Below are positions 1 through 9,140 of a stretch of DNA of 64,000 nucleotides, in pieces. Within the stretch, counting starts at the first letter, position 1. The number at the start of each line of letters is the position of its first letter. The notes beneath the pieces are model-generated. The model was given only the letters and a program-made list of their open reading frames with translations. It ran no database searches and was not told the origin of the DNA. The stretch is from Ferrimicrobium sp. (lineage in GTDB: Bacteria; Actinomycetota; Acidimicrobiia; Acidimicrobiales; Acidimicrobiaceae), in the NCBI GenBank assembly GCA_022690815.1, contig JALCZJ010000009.1, positions 19,275 through 83,274 of the forward strand, read 5' to 3'. The translations under genes were made by a program, and so were the position numbers.

Positions 1-1
1 A

Positions 2-100
2 ATGCTTGATGCTAGGATCGGGACTACGATCAGCAAATCAGGACCATTTACTCACGGACAGACCTTGCCACGGCTCGTGGAGTTCGCCGACAGAGGGTGA
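2..100 (+). CDS. possible C-terminal end of a gene running in from the left
   Basis: An open frame runs from the left edge to a TGA at 98-100, about 32 codons. It has no recognisable motif. The only support for coding is that the frame is open to the edge and is followed 36 bases later by a strong hairpin at 136-160 that would suit a terminator. It may equally be chance. Confidence 0.2.
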   Translation: MLDARIGTTISKSGPFTHGQTLPRLVEFADRG

Positions 101-135
101 TCGCTACCAAGGGACTTGATCATGGAACAGTGCAA

Positions 136-160
136 CGTCACCGGTCCTGGCCCGGTGACG
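136..160. terminator. hairpin, candidate terminator
   Basis: A perfect 9-bp inverted repeat (CGTCACCGG / CCGGTGACG) with a 7-base loop. No T-run follows. Part of the arm (GTCACCGG) recurs at 162-169. It would fit the end of a transcript entering from the left edge. Confidence 0.4.
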
Positions 161-686
161 AGTCACCGGCGACGCGCACGTAGCTATGGTCGAAATCCAC
201 CATCACCAACCTCGCCTGTCAAGAGGACTAGCAAGAGTTCGAGACCGCAGATTCCGATGACGCCTGCTAGCGGGCGATGCTCGGACTCACCTGGCGAGAG
301 GGCCAGGCGATCAACGCCCGAAGAATCGCCTCGTCTTCGTTTCTGTGGCCGCCTCTGCGCTCTGGCTCTTGCACTGGCAACGCTCTGAGTGGGGGATGTG
401 GCCAAGAACCTGCTCAACGTGAGCCCCACAACCGGCCCAGGTTGGCTTCTTACACTGCTTGCACGTTACTGCTCTACACATACCCCACACGGTATACCGG
501 CCCACGGTGTTCTCAGGCATTTATTGCCAGACTTCTATCGATATAAGTAACGGAAAGCGTTGAAGCTGAACACCCCACCTGCACATACGGTGCCACGGCG
601 CGTAAAGTAATGTCGTGGCCCATCTCGCCGAGAGCAATCACCGCCATCCAACCAACAAACCGTCCCGGCACCGTGGAGGCGTCGTC
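161..686. other. no gene seen; presumed leader of the next gene
   Basis: Short overlapping open frames exist on both strands but none has a ribosome site, a motif or protein-like composition. The last part probably holds the promoter of the membrane protein that starts at 687; no clear -35/-10 pair stands out. Confidence 0.4.
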
Positions 687-1808
687 GTGCGCGCGCTCGC
701 GATGGGCATTCTCGGCATTGCGATCGCTATCGGCATCACGAGTGCCATCGTGCAACTCCTCCTCATCGTCGCGCCGACCTTTCTGGTCAATTGGTATGCT
801 TGGCTGACCGTCGACGTGCTGGTGATCATCGGGGCGATCGGACTACACCAAAGATCGAGAGCTCTTGCATCCGGCGTCGGAATCGGGGCGATTGTGCTCA
901 CGATCGGGATCATCACACTCGCCATCGGTCAACTCAGCTGGCACTATGAACTCACCCCCACCCACCCGGCCGTTGATCGCAACCCCACCATCGACGCGAT
1001 CTTTCTGGGTCCGTACTGGCAAAGTTCCCTGGGTAAGGCCCAGGCGGCAACAGAGCTCGGTGCCTTTCACGTGTATCAATCCAGTGGCTGGTGGCGGCTG
1101 CTCGCACCCTACGGCGTTGGTCCACTGACACTCACTGGGTGTGCGATCGTCCCTCACCTGATCCACGCCACAAGCCTTGACAAGTTGGTCACCGCTGCCA
1201 CCGAGGCAACCGGCTCCGCCTGCCCGGGATCCATCACACCGTTAAACCGCACACGCCTCTTGGGAGCCGATCCACCCGAGGTCGTGATCTTTGCCGGTCC
1301 CGACCAGTTTCTTGGTCAGCATCTCTCGGAGAGTGGATGGAACTTCCTCACCAACGTCGACCATCACCAACTCCGTGCTGCCGTCATCTTGGACGGATCA
1401 CTGAAAATCGCACAAGGTGCCGATGGACGACTGATAGGAATCACCCCGGTGGAGGACACCACGCTCACCCTCTCTCACGAACTCGCCGAGGGTACAACCA
1501 GCCTCGGTCCTCGTTCCATTAGTGTCGCAGCAAGCACACTTTCTCGGTTCTCTATCGCTACCGGTGCGTCGATTCTCTACGCTTTGAGCTCTCAGTGGGG
1601 CAACATCGTTCCATTCCTTGATTCGCAGCCGACCGATATCCTGCAGGTCGCCGACGCTTGCACCCCAGGACAGCCCGCCTTCGTTCCCTCACCGTCAACC
1701 TCGTATCGCTTTGTCGATGGGATCGGCATGGTCTCGCTCCTCAGCAGATCGGGCACGACCTGCGAGAACATTTCCCATGGATCGGTCGTTCGCTTCCCGC
1801 AACCATAA
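687..1808 (+). CDS. membrane-anchored protein of unknown function
   Basis: I do not recognise a family. From the chosen start the protein has 373 residues. Three hydrophobic helices lie in the first 85 residues, followed by about 280 residues with no further obvious helix, so a long C-terminal domain is probably outside the cell. That domain holds four cysteines (in GCAI, ACPG, ACTP and TCEN), which could form two disulfides. The frame is open from a GTG at 615, but GTG at 687 is preferred because GTGGAGG at 673-679 sits seven bases before it. The gene ends 64 bases before the acid peptidase and may be co-transcribed with it. A role in envelope or peptidase function is only a guess from position. 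Confidence 0.6.
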   Translation: MRALAMGILGIAIAIGITSAIVQLLLIVAPTFLVNWYAWLTVDVLVIIGAIGLHQRSRALASGVGIGAIVLTIGIITLAIGQLSWHYELTPTHPAVDRNPTIDAIFLGPYWQSSLGKAQAATELGAFHVYQSSGWWRLLAPYGVGPLTLTGCAIVPHLIHATSLDKLVTAATEATGSACPGSITPLNRTRLLGADPPEVVIFAGPDQFLGQHLSESGWNFLTNVDHHQLRAAVILDGSLKIAQGADGRLIGITPVEDTTLTLSHELAEGTTSLGPRSISVAASTLSRFSIATGASILYALSSQWGNIVPFLDSQPTDILQVADACTPGQPAFVPSPSTSYRFVDGIGMVSLLSRSGTTCENISHGSVVRFPQP

Positions 1809-1872
1809 CGGTCCACCGTAGTTTGGCCCTGACCATTACACTGGGTGTTGTGTCAACAGGAGAGGGGAAGCC

Positions 1873-3324
1873 ATGGATAGCATTTTGCGTCGCCATGACC
1901 ACGCGATAGTTGTCGGCACAAAGCCGACGACAGACTGGGTTGAACTGAGCCTCTACCTCGATCATGGAGCAACCCAAGCAGACTACGACCAGATCAGTGC
2001 TTTCCTCGCGAGTCACGATATCGAAGTCGTTGCGCAGAATCCATTGCGTCACCACCTCGCGGTGCGAGCCAGGGTCGCCAAGCTCTTCGATCTTTTCGAT
2101 GTTACGCTCGCCGAGTTCGTCGATGAGGAGTCTCATCATTTCTTTGCACCGGACCGTGAGGCTGTCCTGCCAGCCGAACTCCAACAAGTCACCGCAATAC
2201 TCGGACTCGATTCAGCACCCCAGGCAAGACCCCGTTTCCGGCCAGCGACCTCGGCAGCGACGAGCTATCTGCCAACGCAGGTAGCCAAAGCCTACGAGTT
2301 CCCCGAGGTCAATGCCGAAGGACACTCCGTGGCTTTAATCGAACTCGGAGGCGGATTTCGCCCTGTCGACATCGAGACCTACTTTAGTCAACAGGGCCTA
2401 CCGGTGCCGGTGGTGACGGCCATCAGCGTGGATGGTGGCTCCAACGCGCCGACGAGCGCCAACTCGGCCGACGGCGAGGTGATGCTCGATATCGATGTCC
2501 TTGGATCCGTCGCTATCGGCGCCAGGATCGATGTGTACTTTGCTCCCAACACCGATCGTGGTTTCATCGATGCAGTCTCCGAAGCGAGCGCCCCGACTGG
2601 ACCCATGCCCGATGCCATCTCAATCAGCTGGGGTGGGCCGGAGTCGACATGGTCCAAGAGTTCGCTTACGCTCATGCAATCCGTGATCTCCGAGGCCACG
2701 GCTCGTGGCATTACCGTCACGGTTGCCGCCGGGGACAATGGCTCATCCGATGGCCTCAACGATGGCCTCGCACACGTCGACTTCCCAGCCGCCGCCCCAA
2801 ACGCTCTGGCTTGTGGAGGTACCCATCTCGAACTCACCCCACAGGGCCAGATCGCCGTTCAAACCGTATGGAACGATCTCGCGATCGGTGACGGCGCCTC
2901 AGGCGGGGGTATCAGCTCGTTCTTTCCACTGCCGGCCTACCAGGCCAACGCCGACGTCGGCCCATCGGCAAACCCCGGTCACGGCACGGGTCGCGGTGTG
3001 CCAGACGTCGCCGGTAACGCCGATCCACAGACCGGATACCAGATCTTGGTCGACGGATCACACATCGTCGTCGGCGGTACTAGCGCGGTAGCGCCGCTCA
3101 TGGCTGGCCTGATCGTCGCCATTAGTGTTACCACAGGGGTGCGTCCTGGATTTGTCCAGCCCAGCTGGTACCCACTTGAGGAGGCAAGCAGGACAAGCGC
3201 CACGCCGGCCTTCTTCAATGTGGTTCAGGGAAACAACGGCGCATACCAGGCTCACCCTGGGTGGAACGCCTGCGCCGGACTCGGCTCACCGTATGGGAAC
3301 CGAGTCGATCAACCAAGCCCATGA
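1873..3324 (+). CDS. S53 family (sedolisin/kumamolisin-like) acid serine peptidase
   Basis: The 483-residue protein has an N-terminal pro-kumamolisin-like activation domain (about residues 15-110) and a subtilisin-fold catalytic domain. The sedolisin catalytic set can be placed: Glu202 and Asp206 in DGEVMLDID, the oxyanion-hole Asp288 in AAGDNGSSDG, and the nucleophile Ser404 in GGTSAVAP. Members of this family are typically active at low pH, often outside the cell. No classical signal peptide is visible, so export by a usual Sec route is not obvious. The start is well supported by GGAGAGGGG just before the ATG. The stop overlaps the ATG of the following membrane protein (ATGA), indicating translational coupling. 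Family assignment is secure; substrate is unknown. Confidence 0.9.
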   Translation: MDSILRRHDHAIVVGTKPTTDWVELSLYLDHGATQADYDQISAFLASHDIEVVAQNPLRHHLAVRARVAKLFDLFDVTLAEFVDEESHHFFAPDREAVLPAELQQVTAILGLDSAPQARPRFRPATSAATSYLPTQVAKAYEFPEVNAEGHSVALIELGGGFRPVDIETYFSQQGLPVPVVTAISVDGGSNAPTSANSADGEVMLDIDVLGSVAIGARIDVYFAPNTDRGFIDAVSEASAPTGPMPDAISISWGGPESTWSKSSLTLMQSVISEATARGITVTVAAGDNGSSDGLNDGLAHVDFPAAAPNALACGGTHLELTPQGQIAVQTVWNDLAIGDGASGGGISSFFPLPAYQANADVGPSANPGHGTGRGVPDVAGNADPQTGYQILVDGSHIVVGGTSAVAPLMAGLIVAISVTTGVRPGFVQPSWYPLEEASRTSATPAFFNVVQGNNGAYQAHPGWNACAGLGSPYGNRVDQPSP

Positions 3325-4136
3325 TGCGCCCCGAGGACATGCTCAATGAGTCGCTGTTCGAGAGCCTGATTCCCCAAGCCGAGCAGCGAGAACTCGATAC
3401 CGAACGCAAGCATGCCGACGCCCGAATTATCAATCTATCGAGGGGAAGCGCACTTTTTGGGACGGCACTGGCGATTCTGTTTGTGGTTGAGGTACTGACC
3501 GTCCCAATCATGTCACACGCAGTCGCTTGGCACATCGCGGTCGGGTTGATCGCAGTACCATTGCTGGTTGGCAAACTCACCTACAGTTCGCTTCGCTTCA
3601 TCGGCTATTATCGCGGAGACGAACGTTACCGTCAAGCAGGTGTCCCATGGTTCCCGTTACGGGTACTCGCGCCATTCCTGGTGATCACCACCGTACTGGT
3701 CATCGGCAGCGGTGTTGAACTCGACGTTGCCGGACCGACCTCGTTCTCAGCCACCTTCCTCGCGCCCGCTCACTTTCTCCTCTCGGTGGTTTGGTTCCTG
3801 CTGATGGCCTTTCACGTCGTGGCCTACTTCAACCGAGCCGCAAGGTCAACCATGAAGGATATGTCCTACCGACTCACGAAACCACGGCCGACCAGTTCGC
3901 GTTCGCGTGTCGCGATCTTTCTTATTGCACTTGCTCTTGGCATTGTCCTCGCCACCCAATTCCAGGCCCCGATCAAGCGTTGGGAACACGCATTTACTTC
4001 ATCGAGTGGAACCAACCCATCCGAATTGACGCACCCGCCAACGCAGTATTATAACCCAACTTCGCTCAAGCGTGGAGAGGAGCGAGAGAAGCTCCACGAA
4101 AAGGAGGCTCTCAAGCTCCGCAAGAAGAGTTCGTAA
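3321..4136 (+). CDS. multihelix membrane protein with paired histidines, cytochrome b561-like
   Basis: About 271 residues from the ATG that overlaps the peptidase stop; ATG at 3324 or 3339 would also work. There are about five hydrophobic helices (roughly 43-63, 68-88, 113-131, 146-170 and 197-213) and a charged lysine/glutamate-rich tail. Histidines 66 and 71 in one helix region and 151 and 165 in another are spaced as in di-haem cytochrome b-type membrane proteins (b561/DUF4405-like), so haem b binding is plausible but not shown. The C-terminal 50 residues look like a cytoplasmic, strongly basic or coiled tail. Coupling to an acid peptidase gene is unusual for a cytochrome b-like protein. 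Function unknown. Confidence 0.6.
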   Translation: MMRPEDMLNESLFESLIPQAEQRELDTERKHADARIINLSRGSALFGTALAILFVVEVLTVPIMSHAVAWHIAVGLIAVPLLVGKLTYSSLRFIGYYRGDERYRQAGVPWFPLRVLAPFLVITTVLVIGSGVELDVAGPTSFSATFLAPAHFLLSVVWFLLMAFHVVAYFNRAARSTMKDMSYRLTKPRPTSSRSRVAIFLIALALGIVLATQFQAPIKRWEHAFTSSSGTNPSELTHPPTQYYNPTSLKRGEEREKLHEKEALKLRKKSS

Positions 4137-4652
4137 TCGACCGGGAGGAGCGGCGGGGCCATCACGGAGTTCGAGACCGTGGAGCCAACGCTCCATTCAT
4201 AGCCCTCAGTCGGTCGATACGCCAACAAAGTCTCGAATGGCAATGGTGAAAGCCCGGCTGACGGCATCTCCGGAAAAAGGTGGCCTTCCAGTACCAAGAT
4301 TGGCCAGGAATCAATAGGCCGTTGATGGTTCCAGAGATCATCGAGCCAAATGGCGCTGTCGTCGCAATGGCTCCATAACACCGCACTGGTGAATGGCCAA
4401 GAGCTTTTCCAAGGGGTTCTCGCCTCTTAGTGTCTCGCTTGTGCACTTCGTTGGGTCTGCTACGAACCGAGAGGATGTGCAGCCTGCGTTGTCGCCGAAG
4501 TCCCGGCAAAGGACGATCGTCCTTTGGTTCCCAGGCCAACACCTACGCGCACGCAGAGTCGAGCCAATTATTGGCTTCAACCTATATGTGGTCGGCGACC
4601 TGCTGGATCAAGCAGCGTCACAATCCCCAGAGATCTTTGACCTCAAAACGAC
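4137..4652. other. intergenic stretch between convergent genes
   Basis: No convincing gene on either strand; the open frames here lack ribosome sites and motifs. The notable content is a 20-bp perfect palindrome at 4507-4526. The segment separates the convergent membrane protein gene (plus) and cysE (minus), so terminators are expected. Confidence 0.4.
4507..4526. repeat. 20-bp perfect palindrome
   Basis: CAAAGGACGATCGTCCTTTG is fully self-complementary with no loop. It lies about 125 bases beyond the cysE stop. It could be an operator-like site or an extruded or transcript hairpin; the sequence alone does not decide. Confidence 0.6.
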
Positions 4653-5294
4653 TCAAATCACGTAGTCGCCAGCACCATATTGGTCCGAGTCACCCGAAGC
4701 GAGCCGGAACCGCTTGTGTGAACCGAGATCGGTGATTTCGGCATCTTGCCCCAAGTCATTCACCGACTCACAGAGCCGTGGATCGCGCCGAACAACTTTT
4801 GCAGGTATGCCAACGATAACGGCATGAGACGGCATCGACTCAAGCACCACCGCATTGGCACCGACACTGGAGTCCTCCCCGATGACGACCGGGCCGAGGA
4901 TCTTGGCACCAGCACCGACAATCACTCGATCTCCCAAAGTGGGGTGACGCTTCCCTCGCTCGAGGCTGCGCCCACCCAGGGTGACGCCATGGTAAAGGGT
5001 AACATCAGTGCCGATTTCGGCGGTCTCACCGATGACAACCCCCGTGGCATGATCGATGAAGAGACCGGGTCCGATCTGGGCACCCGGATGGATCTCAACT
5101 CCGGTCAACGTCCGCGTGATCATCGAAATTGAGCGAGCGAGCAGACGATGACCCCCAAGCCACAGTGGATGGCTTAACCTCCAGCCCCAAACCGCATGCA
5201 CCCCGGGGTAGGTCAAGGCTACCTCGATCACTCCATTGGCAGCCGGATCTCGATCCAGAGCTGCTTGGATATCTTGACGCATCGCTCGTAACAT
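4653..5294 (-). CDS. cysE: serine O-acetyltransferase
   Basis: CysE acetylates L-serine with acetyl-CoA to O-acetylserine, the substrate of the cysteine synthase encoded directly upstream. The 213-residue protein has a short N-terminal helical region and a left-handed beta-helix built of hexapeptide repeats (about residues 65-180). It carries the family's HPGAQIG, DHATGVVIGE and VTLGG segments and the VGIPAKVVR end. The His in IDHATG is the expected catalytic residue. It is the short bacterial form, lacking the longer helical N-terminus of enteric CysE. Its ATG follows the cysK stop with no spacer (TAGATG), so the two are translationally coupled. The last 30 residues after the conserved core are not recognisable. 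Confidence 0.95.
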   Translation of the reverse strand: MLRAMRQDIQAALDRDPAANGVIEVALTYPGVHAVWGWRLSHPLWLGGHRLLARSISMITRTLTGVEIHPGAQIGPGLFIDHATGVVIGETAEIGTDVTLYHGVTLGGRSLERGKRHPTLGDRVIVGAGAKILGPVVIGEDSSVGANAVVLESMPSHAVIVGIPAKVVRRDPRLCESVNDLGQDAEITDLGSHKRFRLASGDSDQYGAGDYVI

Positions 5295-6227
5295 CTAATC
5301 TCCCAAGTCTGCGAAGAGCGGCGTAGAAAGATAGCGCTCACCAAAGGACGGGATGATCACCACAATCAGCTTGCCCGCATTCTCTGGACGCTGCGCCACC
5401 TGGAGCGCAGCATACGTCGCCGCTCCCGACGAGATCCCAACGAGAAGTCCCTCTTCCTTGGCCATACGACGAGCGTACTCAAAGGCCGCATCATTGGTCA
5501 CCCGTACGACCTCGTCAACGACATCACCATCGTAGGTCTTTGGCACGAAACCAGCTCCAATACCCTGGATCGGATGCGGACCCTTTTGTCCACCTGACAA
5601 CACCGGCGACGCGTCGGGCTCAACGGCTACCATGCGCAGTGTGGACTTGCGCGGCTTCAACGCCTCCCCGATGCCACTGATGGTGCCACCGGTGCCCACG
5701 CCAGCCACCACAATGTCAACTTGACCGTCGGTGTCCGCCCAGATCTCCTCGGCCGTAGTGGCACGGTGGATAGCCGGGTTCGCCGGGTTCTCGAACTGCT
5801 GCAACATCACATACGACGGATCGCTCGCGACGAGTTCGCTAGCTTTGGCGATCGCTCCTCCCATACCATCGGGTCCTGGGGTCAACACCAGATCAGCGCC
5901 AAAGGCGCGCAAAAGCATACGGCGTTCACGGCTCATCGTCTCCGGCATCGTCAAGATGCACCGATATCCTTTCGCTGCACAGACCATGGCCAGAGCAATC
6001 CCGGTGTTGCCGCTGGTCGGCTCCACGATCACTGAATTCTCGTTCACACGGCCCTCAGCGATGGCCGCCTCCAGCATGGCTACACCAATACGATCCTTGA
6101 CGCTGTTACCAGGGTTAAAGAACTCCAACTTGGCGGCAATCGTCGCATCGACGCCTTGCGCCAGTCGATTGAGACGGACGAGGGGGGTTGAGCCCACCAA
6201 CTGGGTTACATCATCTGCAATTTTCAA
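5295..6227 (-). CDS. cysK: cysteine synthase A (O-acetylserine sulfhydrylase)
   Basis: A PLP enzyme of fold type II that makes cysteine from O-acetylserine and sulfide. The 310-residue protein has the PLP lysine Lys44 in NPGNSVKDR, the substrate loop PTSGNTG and the phosphate-binding GTGGTISG. The start is TTG at 6227, supported by AGGAG six to eight bases before it. It heads the two-gene cysK-cysE unit, and the products normally associate as the cysteine synthase complex. The 260 bases upstream hold the promoter, but no clear box is visible. Confidence 0.95.
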   Translation of the reverse strand: MKIADDVTQLVGSTPLVRLNRLAQGVDATIAAKLEFFNPGNSVKDRIGVAMLEAAIAEGRVNENSVIVEPTSGNTGIALAMVCAAKGYRCILTMPETMSRERRMLLRAFGADLVLTPGPDGMGGAIAKASELVASDPSYVMLQQFENPANPAIHRATTAEEIWADTDGQVDIVVAGVGTGGTISGIGEALKPRKSTLRMVAVEPDASPVLSGGQKGPHPIQGIGAGFVPKTYDGDVVDEVVRVTNDAAFEYARRMAKEEGLLVGISSGAATYAALQVAQRPENAGKLIVVIIPSFGERYLSTPLFADLGD

Positions 6228-6488
6228 GGCACTCTCCTATCGCTACATCTAGCAAACCAACATCACAACCGATTAATTCCGACCATTTTACTAGCATTTG
6301 ATTCGTACCCTAGCGGGATTCATCCGCACTCACGTCACATCACCACAAAGTTCGCCTAGTAGTAGCCTTCTTACTCCACTGGGTTGACTGCCACAGTGAG
6401 TATCCATAGCTCGCCGCGTGATCAACACCAATCTCCATTCGCCGCGATCGACTACAAACTGTGGGTGTGTCAATGCGACGGACTTGGG

Positions 6489-7406
6489 TCACGACGACGC
6501 CGAGGATGCACCAGGTGCTATCAGACGTGTTGCGATGGCACCAAGGATGAGCGCCAACAATCCATAGATGCCAAGCAATCCGATCGTCGAAGGTCCAAAG
6601 GCTACCGTTGCGATGCCGGCGGCGATCGCAAAATCACGAATGCCTGCAGGAAGCAGAACCCCTGCACGTTGCGCGATCGGCATCCCGAGCGAGACAACCA
6701 TGCCTATCAAGAGAGAGGCAATCGCAAAGACAAGAACGACGAACAATCCAATCAAATCAGCCGCGCCAAGGTGAAGTTCCGATGCCACCTCCACCATCAG
6801 CACCAGCAGCGTCAACAGGCCAAGCAAATCGCCAAGCTCGCGCAGCCCTTCTCGTTGCCCAAGGCCACGGTGGCCGACGACGACGCCGAGAATCAGCGGG
6901 ACGACGACGACCACGGCCAGATTGACAGCGAGCCCAAGCGGATGCACGACCCCATGCCCGGCAGTCATCAACCCCAACAATGGACCAGCAAGGACCAGCG
7001 TGACCAAGGTTGAGCCAAAGACCATTACCGCGGCGATCGCGACGTCCCCGCCTGCCAACCCAACGAATGCGATGGTCGCGACCTCGCCCGGAGCCACTCC
7101 GAGCGCTAGCACTCCGTCACGTTGACTCCCCACCACCAGGTGACTTAAGGACCAGCTCAAGGCCAACAACAAGACGCTGCTAACGACAAGCGCAATGACC
7201 ATCCTTGCACCAAGCGAACGCGCCTTTGAAATATTCGATACCTCGACGCTGAGTCCGGCGGTGAAGACCAAAACACCCAACGTCGCGTCGATCACCCATC
7301 CGTGATCGAGGAACCTTCCGGGGGTCGGAAGCCAGATCGCGAGCCCAGTAACGACCACGAGCACGAAGACCAATCGGCGCTGGAGCACCTGTAGCAACCT
7401 GTCCAA
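6489..7406 (-). CDS. bile acid:sodium symporter-like (BASS/SBF) transporter
   Basis: A membrane protein of about 305 residues with nine or ten hydrophobic helices. The mid-protein segment with APGEVATIAFVGLAGGD followed by a helix and GPLLG resembles the BASS/SBF fold, and the later ALG-like and PAGIRDFAIAAG segments fit the second half of that repeat. The substrate cannot be predicted; organic acids, bicarbonate-like solutes or arsenite-like solutes are all carried by related families. The frame is open from 7466, which would overlap lspA by 49 bases. I prefer a TTG near 7406, just after GGAGGAG and 11 bases past the lspA stop, though the spacing is tight. Probably co-transcribed with lspA. 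Confidence 0.65.
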   Translation of the reverse strand: MDRLLQVLQRRLVFVLVVVTGLAIWLPTPGRFLDHGWVIDATLGVLVFTAGLSVEVSNISKARSLGARMVIALVVSSVLLLALSWSLSHLVVGSQRDGVLALGVAPGEVATIAFVGLAGGDVAIAAVMVFGSTLVTLVLAGPLLGLMTAGHGVVHPLGLAVNLAVVVVVPLILGVVVGHRGLGQREGLRELGDLLGLLTLLVLMVEVASELHLGAADLIGLFVVLVFAIASLLIGMVVSLGMPIAQRAGVLLPAGIRDFAIAAGIATVAFGPSTIGLLGIYGLLALILGAIATRLIAPGASSASS

Positions 7407-7417
7407 AGCTCCTCCAG

Positions 7418-8002
7418 CTAACGATGATGCCGGATACTCTCGTCGACATGTGCCGAATCGGCGCAACCTTGGGATGCGATCAAACGCTGCCCCCGATCAT
7501 TGCGCCATGCCAACACCAGGCCAACGAGCACGACGATGATGCCGATCCGAAGAGTTGCGTCAGCCAAATTGAATGTCGTTGGGTAAAACGAGAGATGAAT
7601 CCAATCCACGACTGGAGAGCGCAGCGGACCTGCTGATCCCGTGAGGCGGACGATCAGGTTGCCGAGGCCTCCTCCAATCACTAAGGCCAGGCCACCACGG
7701 ACGAGGGGTGTAGCCTTGTGAGCAAACCAGACGGCAAGGGCTAGCAAGCCGACCTCTACAATCTCCACCATCCACTCAACGTGGGTGCCAAGTCCAAATG
7801 CAGCGCCAGTGTTGTCGACAAGATGAAGAGTCACTATGCCAGCCAAGTAGGTCCGTTGCGGCTGATCTGACAGGTAGCGTCGCGCTATCTGGGTGGTTGC
7901 AAGGTCAATAGCGGTCACCCCAACGACAAGACCTAAGAACCAGATGGTGGTCGGCACTATTGCCGCCTTTGATTTGCGACCCAACGATTGCACTGCCTCC
8001 AC
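7418..8002 (-). CDS. lspA: lipoprotein signal peptidase (signal peptidase II)
   Basis: LspA cleaves the signal peptide of prolipoproteins in the cytoplasmic membrane after lipid attachment. The protein (up to 194 residues) has four hydrophobic helices and the family motifs: DNTGAAFG at 63-70, GGGLGNLIVRL, VVDWIH and FNLAD. The two catalytic aspartates are Asp133 and Asp148. The C-terminal extension after the last helix is hydrophilic and unconserved. The start is uncertain: GTG at 8002 opens the frame but the purine-rich GGTGGAGG overlaps it, so a start a few codons inside is possible. Confidence 0.93.
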   Translation of the reverse strand: MEAVQSLGRKSKAAIVPTTIWFLGLVVGVTAIDLATTQIARRYLSDQPQRTYLAGIVTLHLVDNTGAAFGLGTHVEWMVEIVEVGLLALAVWFAHKATPLVRGGLALVIGGGLGNLIVRLTGSAGPLRSPVVDWIHLSFYPTTFNLADATLRIGIIVVLVGLVLAWRNDRGQRLIASQGCADSAHVDESIRHHR

Positions 8003-8707
8003 CCTATTGTGCCCGATTCTTCCCTTCGTCCGAGGCAGGTTTTACCTGTTCAAGTGTGCCGGGCCTGGCTCGCACGCGTCACGGTTACCAGACGAACCCG
8101 GTTTGATCGAGCTATGGCGCAGGCCCCCACGTGAGGGTGTCCAACGTCGCGGCTCAGTTGCGACCATCAGTGTCAGCGACGTTGCTCACGTCACGATGAA
8201 GTTCGGAGCAGACTGACCTGTCGACATCGAGGGCACGACCCGTTGCCCATCGATCGGGACCATCCATCCTCAATCATGCTTGAACAGGTTGGAAACCCGC
8301 CGGCGCCTGTCATGGATCCGTGATCACCTAGATGGTCCCATTGGGGTGACGGTGACCGATGGTCGGCAATGAGCATCTCCGGTCCTTACTGTGCCGGGAC
8401 CGATCCACTTTGCATCAACTGCTCTGCGAGGAGCCCACACGCTGGTGGGAGCCAGGTCAGGATCACCAACCACCAATCACGACGGGCGACGACGATTCAC
8501 TGGCTAGCTCCACTGCCCCATTGCATCAACTACGACAACAACCGAATAACAACCCACGACTCCCTCTAGGCTCGATCATCTGTTCTGGTTGTCCTACCTA
8601 CGATTCACATGGATGATCAACCGCGACGGTCTTGAACCTACAGTATTCAAAAGGTGTACTCGATGCCATTACGGCGACAGGTAGCAACACGAGGAGGTAG
8701 CAGGATC
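8003..8707. other. intergenic stretch between divergent lspA and mscL
   Basis: About 700 bases with only short unsupported open frames. It must hold the promoters for lspA (minus) and mscL (plus). I see no repeat, RNA gene or mobile-element remnant in it. Confidence 0.4.
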
Positions 8708-9109
8708 ATGGTGAAGGAATTTAGGGCGTTCCTGATTCAGTACAACGTCATCGGGCTCGGCGTCGCGGTCGTACTCGGTGCCGCAGTCGAGGCACTCGTG
8801 CAGTCATTGGTCGCCAACATCATCACCCCGCTCATCACCATCCCCGGTACGGTGAATTTTGCATCGCTCACGCTCCATCTGGGGGGCAGCGTGTTCCGCT
8901 ATGGCGAGGTCATCAACGCCGCAATCGCCTTCCTCATCATCGCCTTGGTGATCTTCTTATTGATTGTGAGACCTCTCGGCAAGTTGCAGAACAAATTCCA
9001 AAGCGCCAATCCAACAACCGCCACCTGTCCTGCGTGCTTAAGTACAATCCAGCTCGGCGCGACAAGGTGTGCATTCTGCACCTCGATGATCGAGCCAACG
9101 GCCTCGTAG
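8708..9109 (+). CDS. mscL: large-conductance mechanosensitive channel with a C-terminal zinc ribbon
   Basis: MscL opens under membrane tension to release solutes during osmotic downshock. The 133-residue protein starts at ATG 8708, with GAGGAGG at 8691-8697 in front; an in-frame upstream start at 8654 lacks this. The N-terminal amphipathic VKEFRAF and the first helix (NVIGLGVAVVLGAAVEALVQSL) match MscL, and the second helix follows GEVINAAIAFLI. After the membrane part the usual helical bundle is replaced or extended by two CxxC pairs (CPACLS and CAFCTS), a zinc-ribbon-like knuckle. Gene is monocistronic, convergent with the chelatase gene. Confidence 0.9.
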   Translation: MVKEFRAFLIQYNVIGLGVAVVLGAAVEALVQSLVANIITPLITIPGTVNFASLTLHLGGSVFRYGEVINAAIAFLIIALVIFLLIVRPLGKLQNKFQSANPTTATCPACLSTIQLGATRCAFCTSMIEPTAS

Positions 9110-9115
9110 GCTATC

Positions 9116-9139
9116 CGCCTGGCATCATGGCGCCAGGCG
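9116..9139. terminator. bidirectional hairpin between convergent genes
   Basis: A perfect 8-bp stem (CGCCTGGC / GCCAGGCG) with an 8-base loop, placed exactly between the mscL stop and the stop of the convergent chelatase gene. Lacks a T-run, as is common in high-GC genomes. Confidence 0.6.
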
Positions 9140-9140
9140 A

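Noticed and set aside
161..614. Several short open frames on both strands near the left edge
   Set aside because: No ribosome sites or motifs, and they overlap each other; composition is Arg/Ser/Pro-rich as in chance frames of GC-rich DNA.
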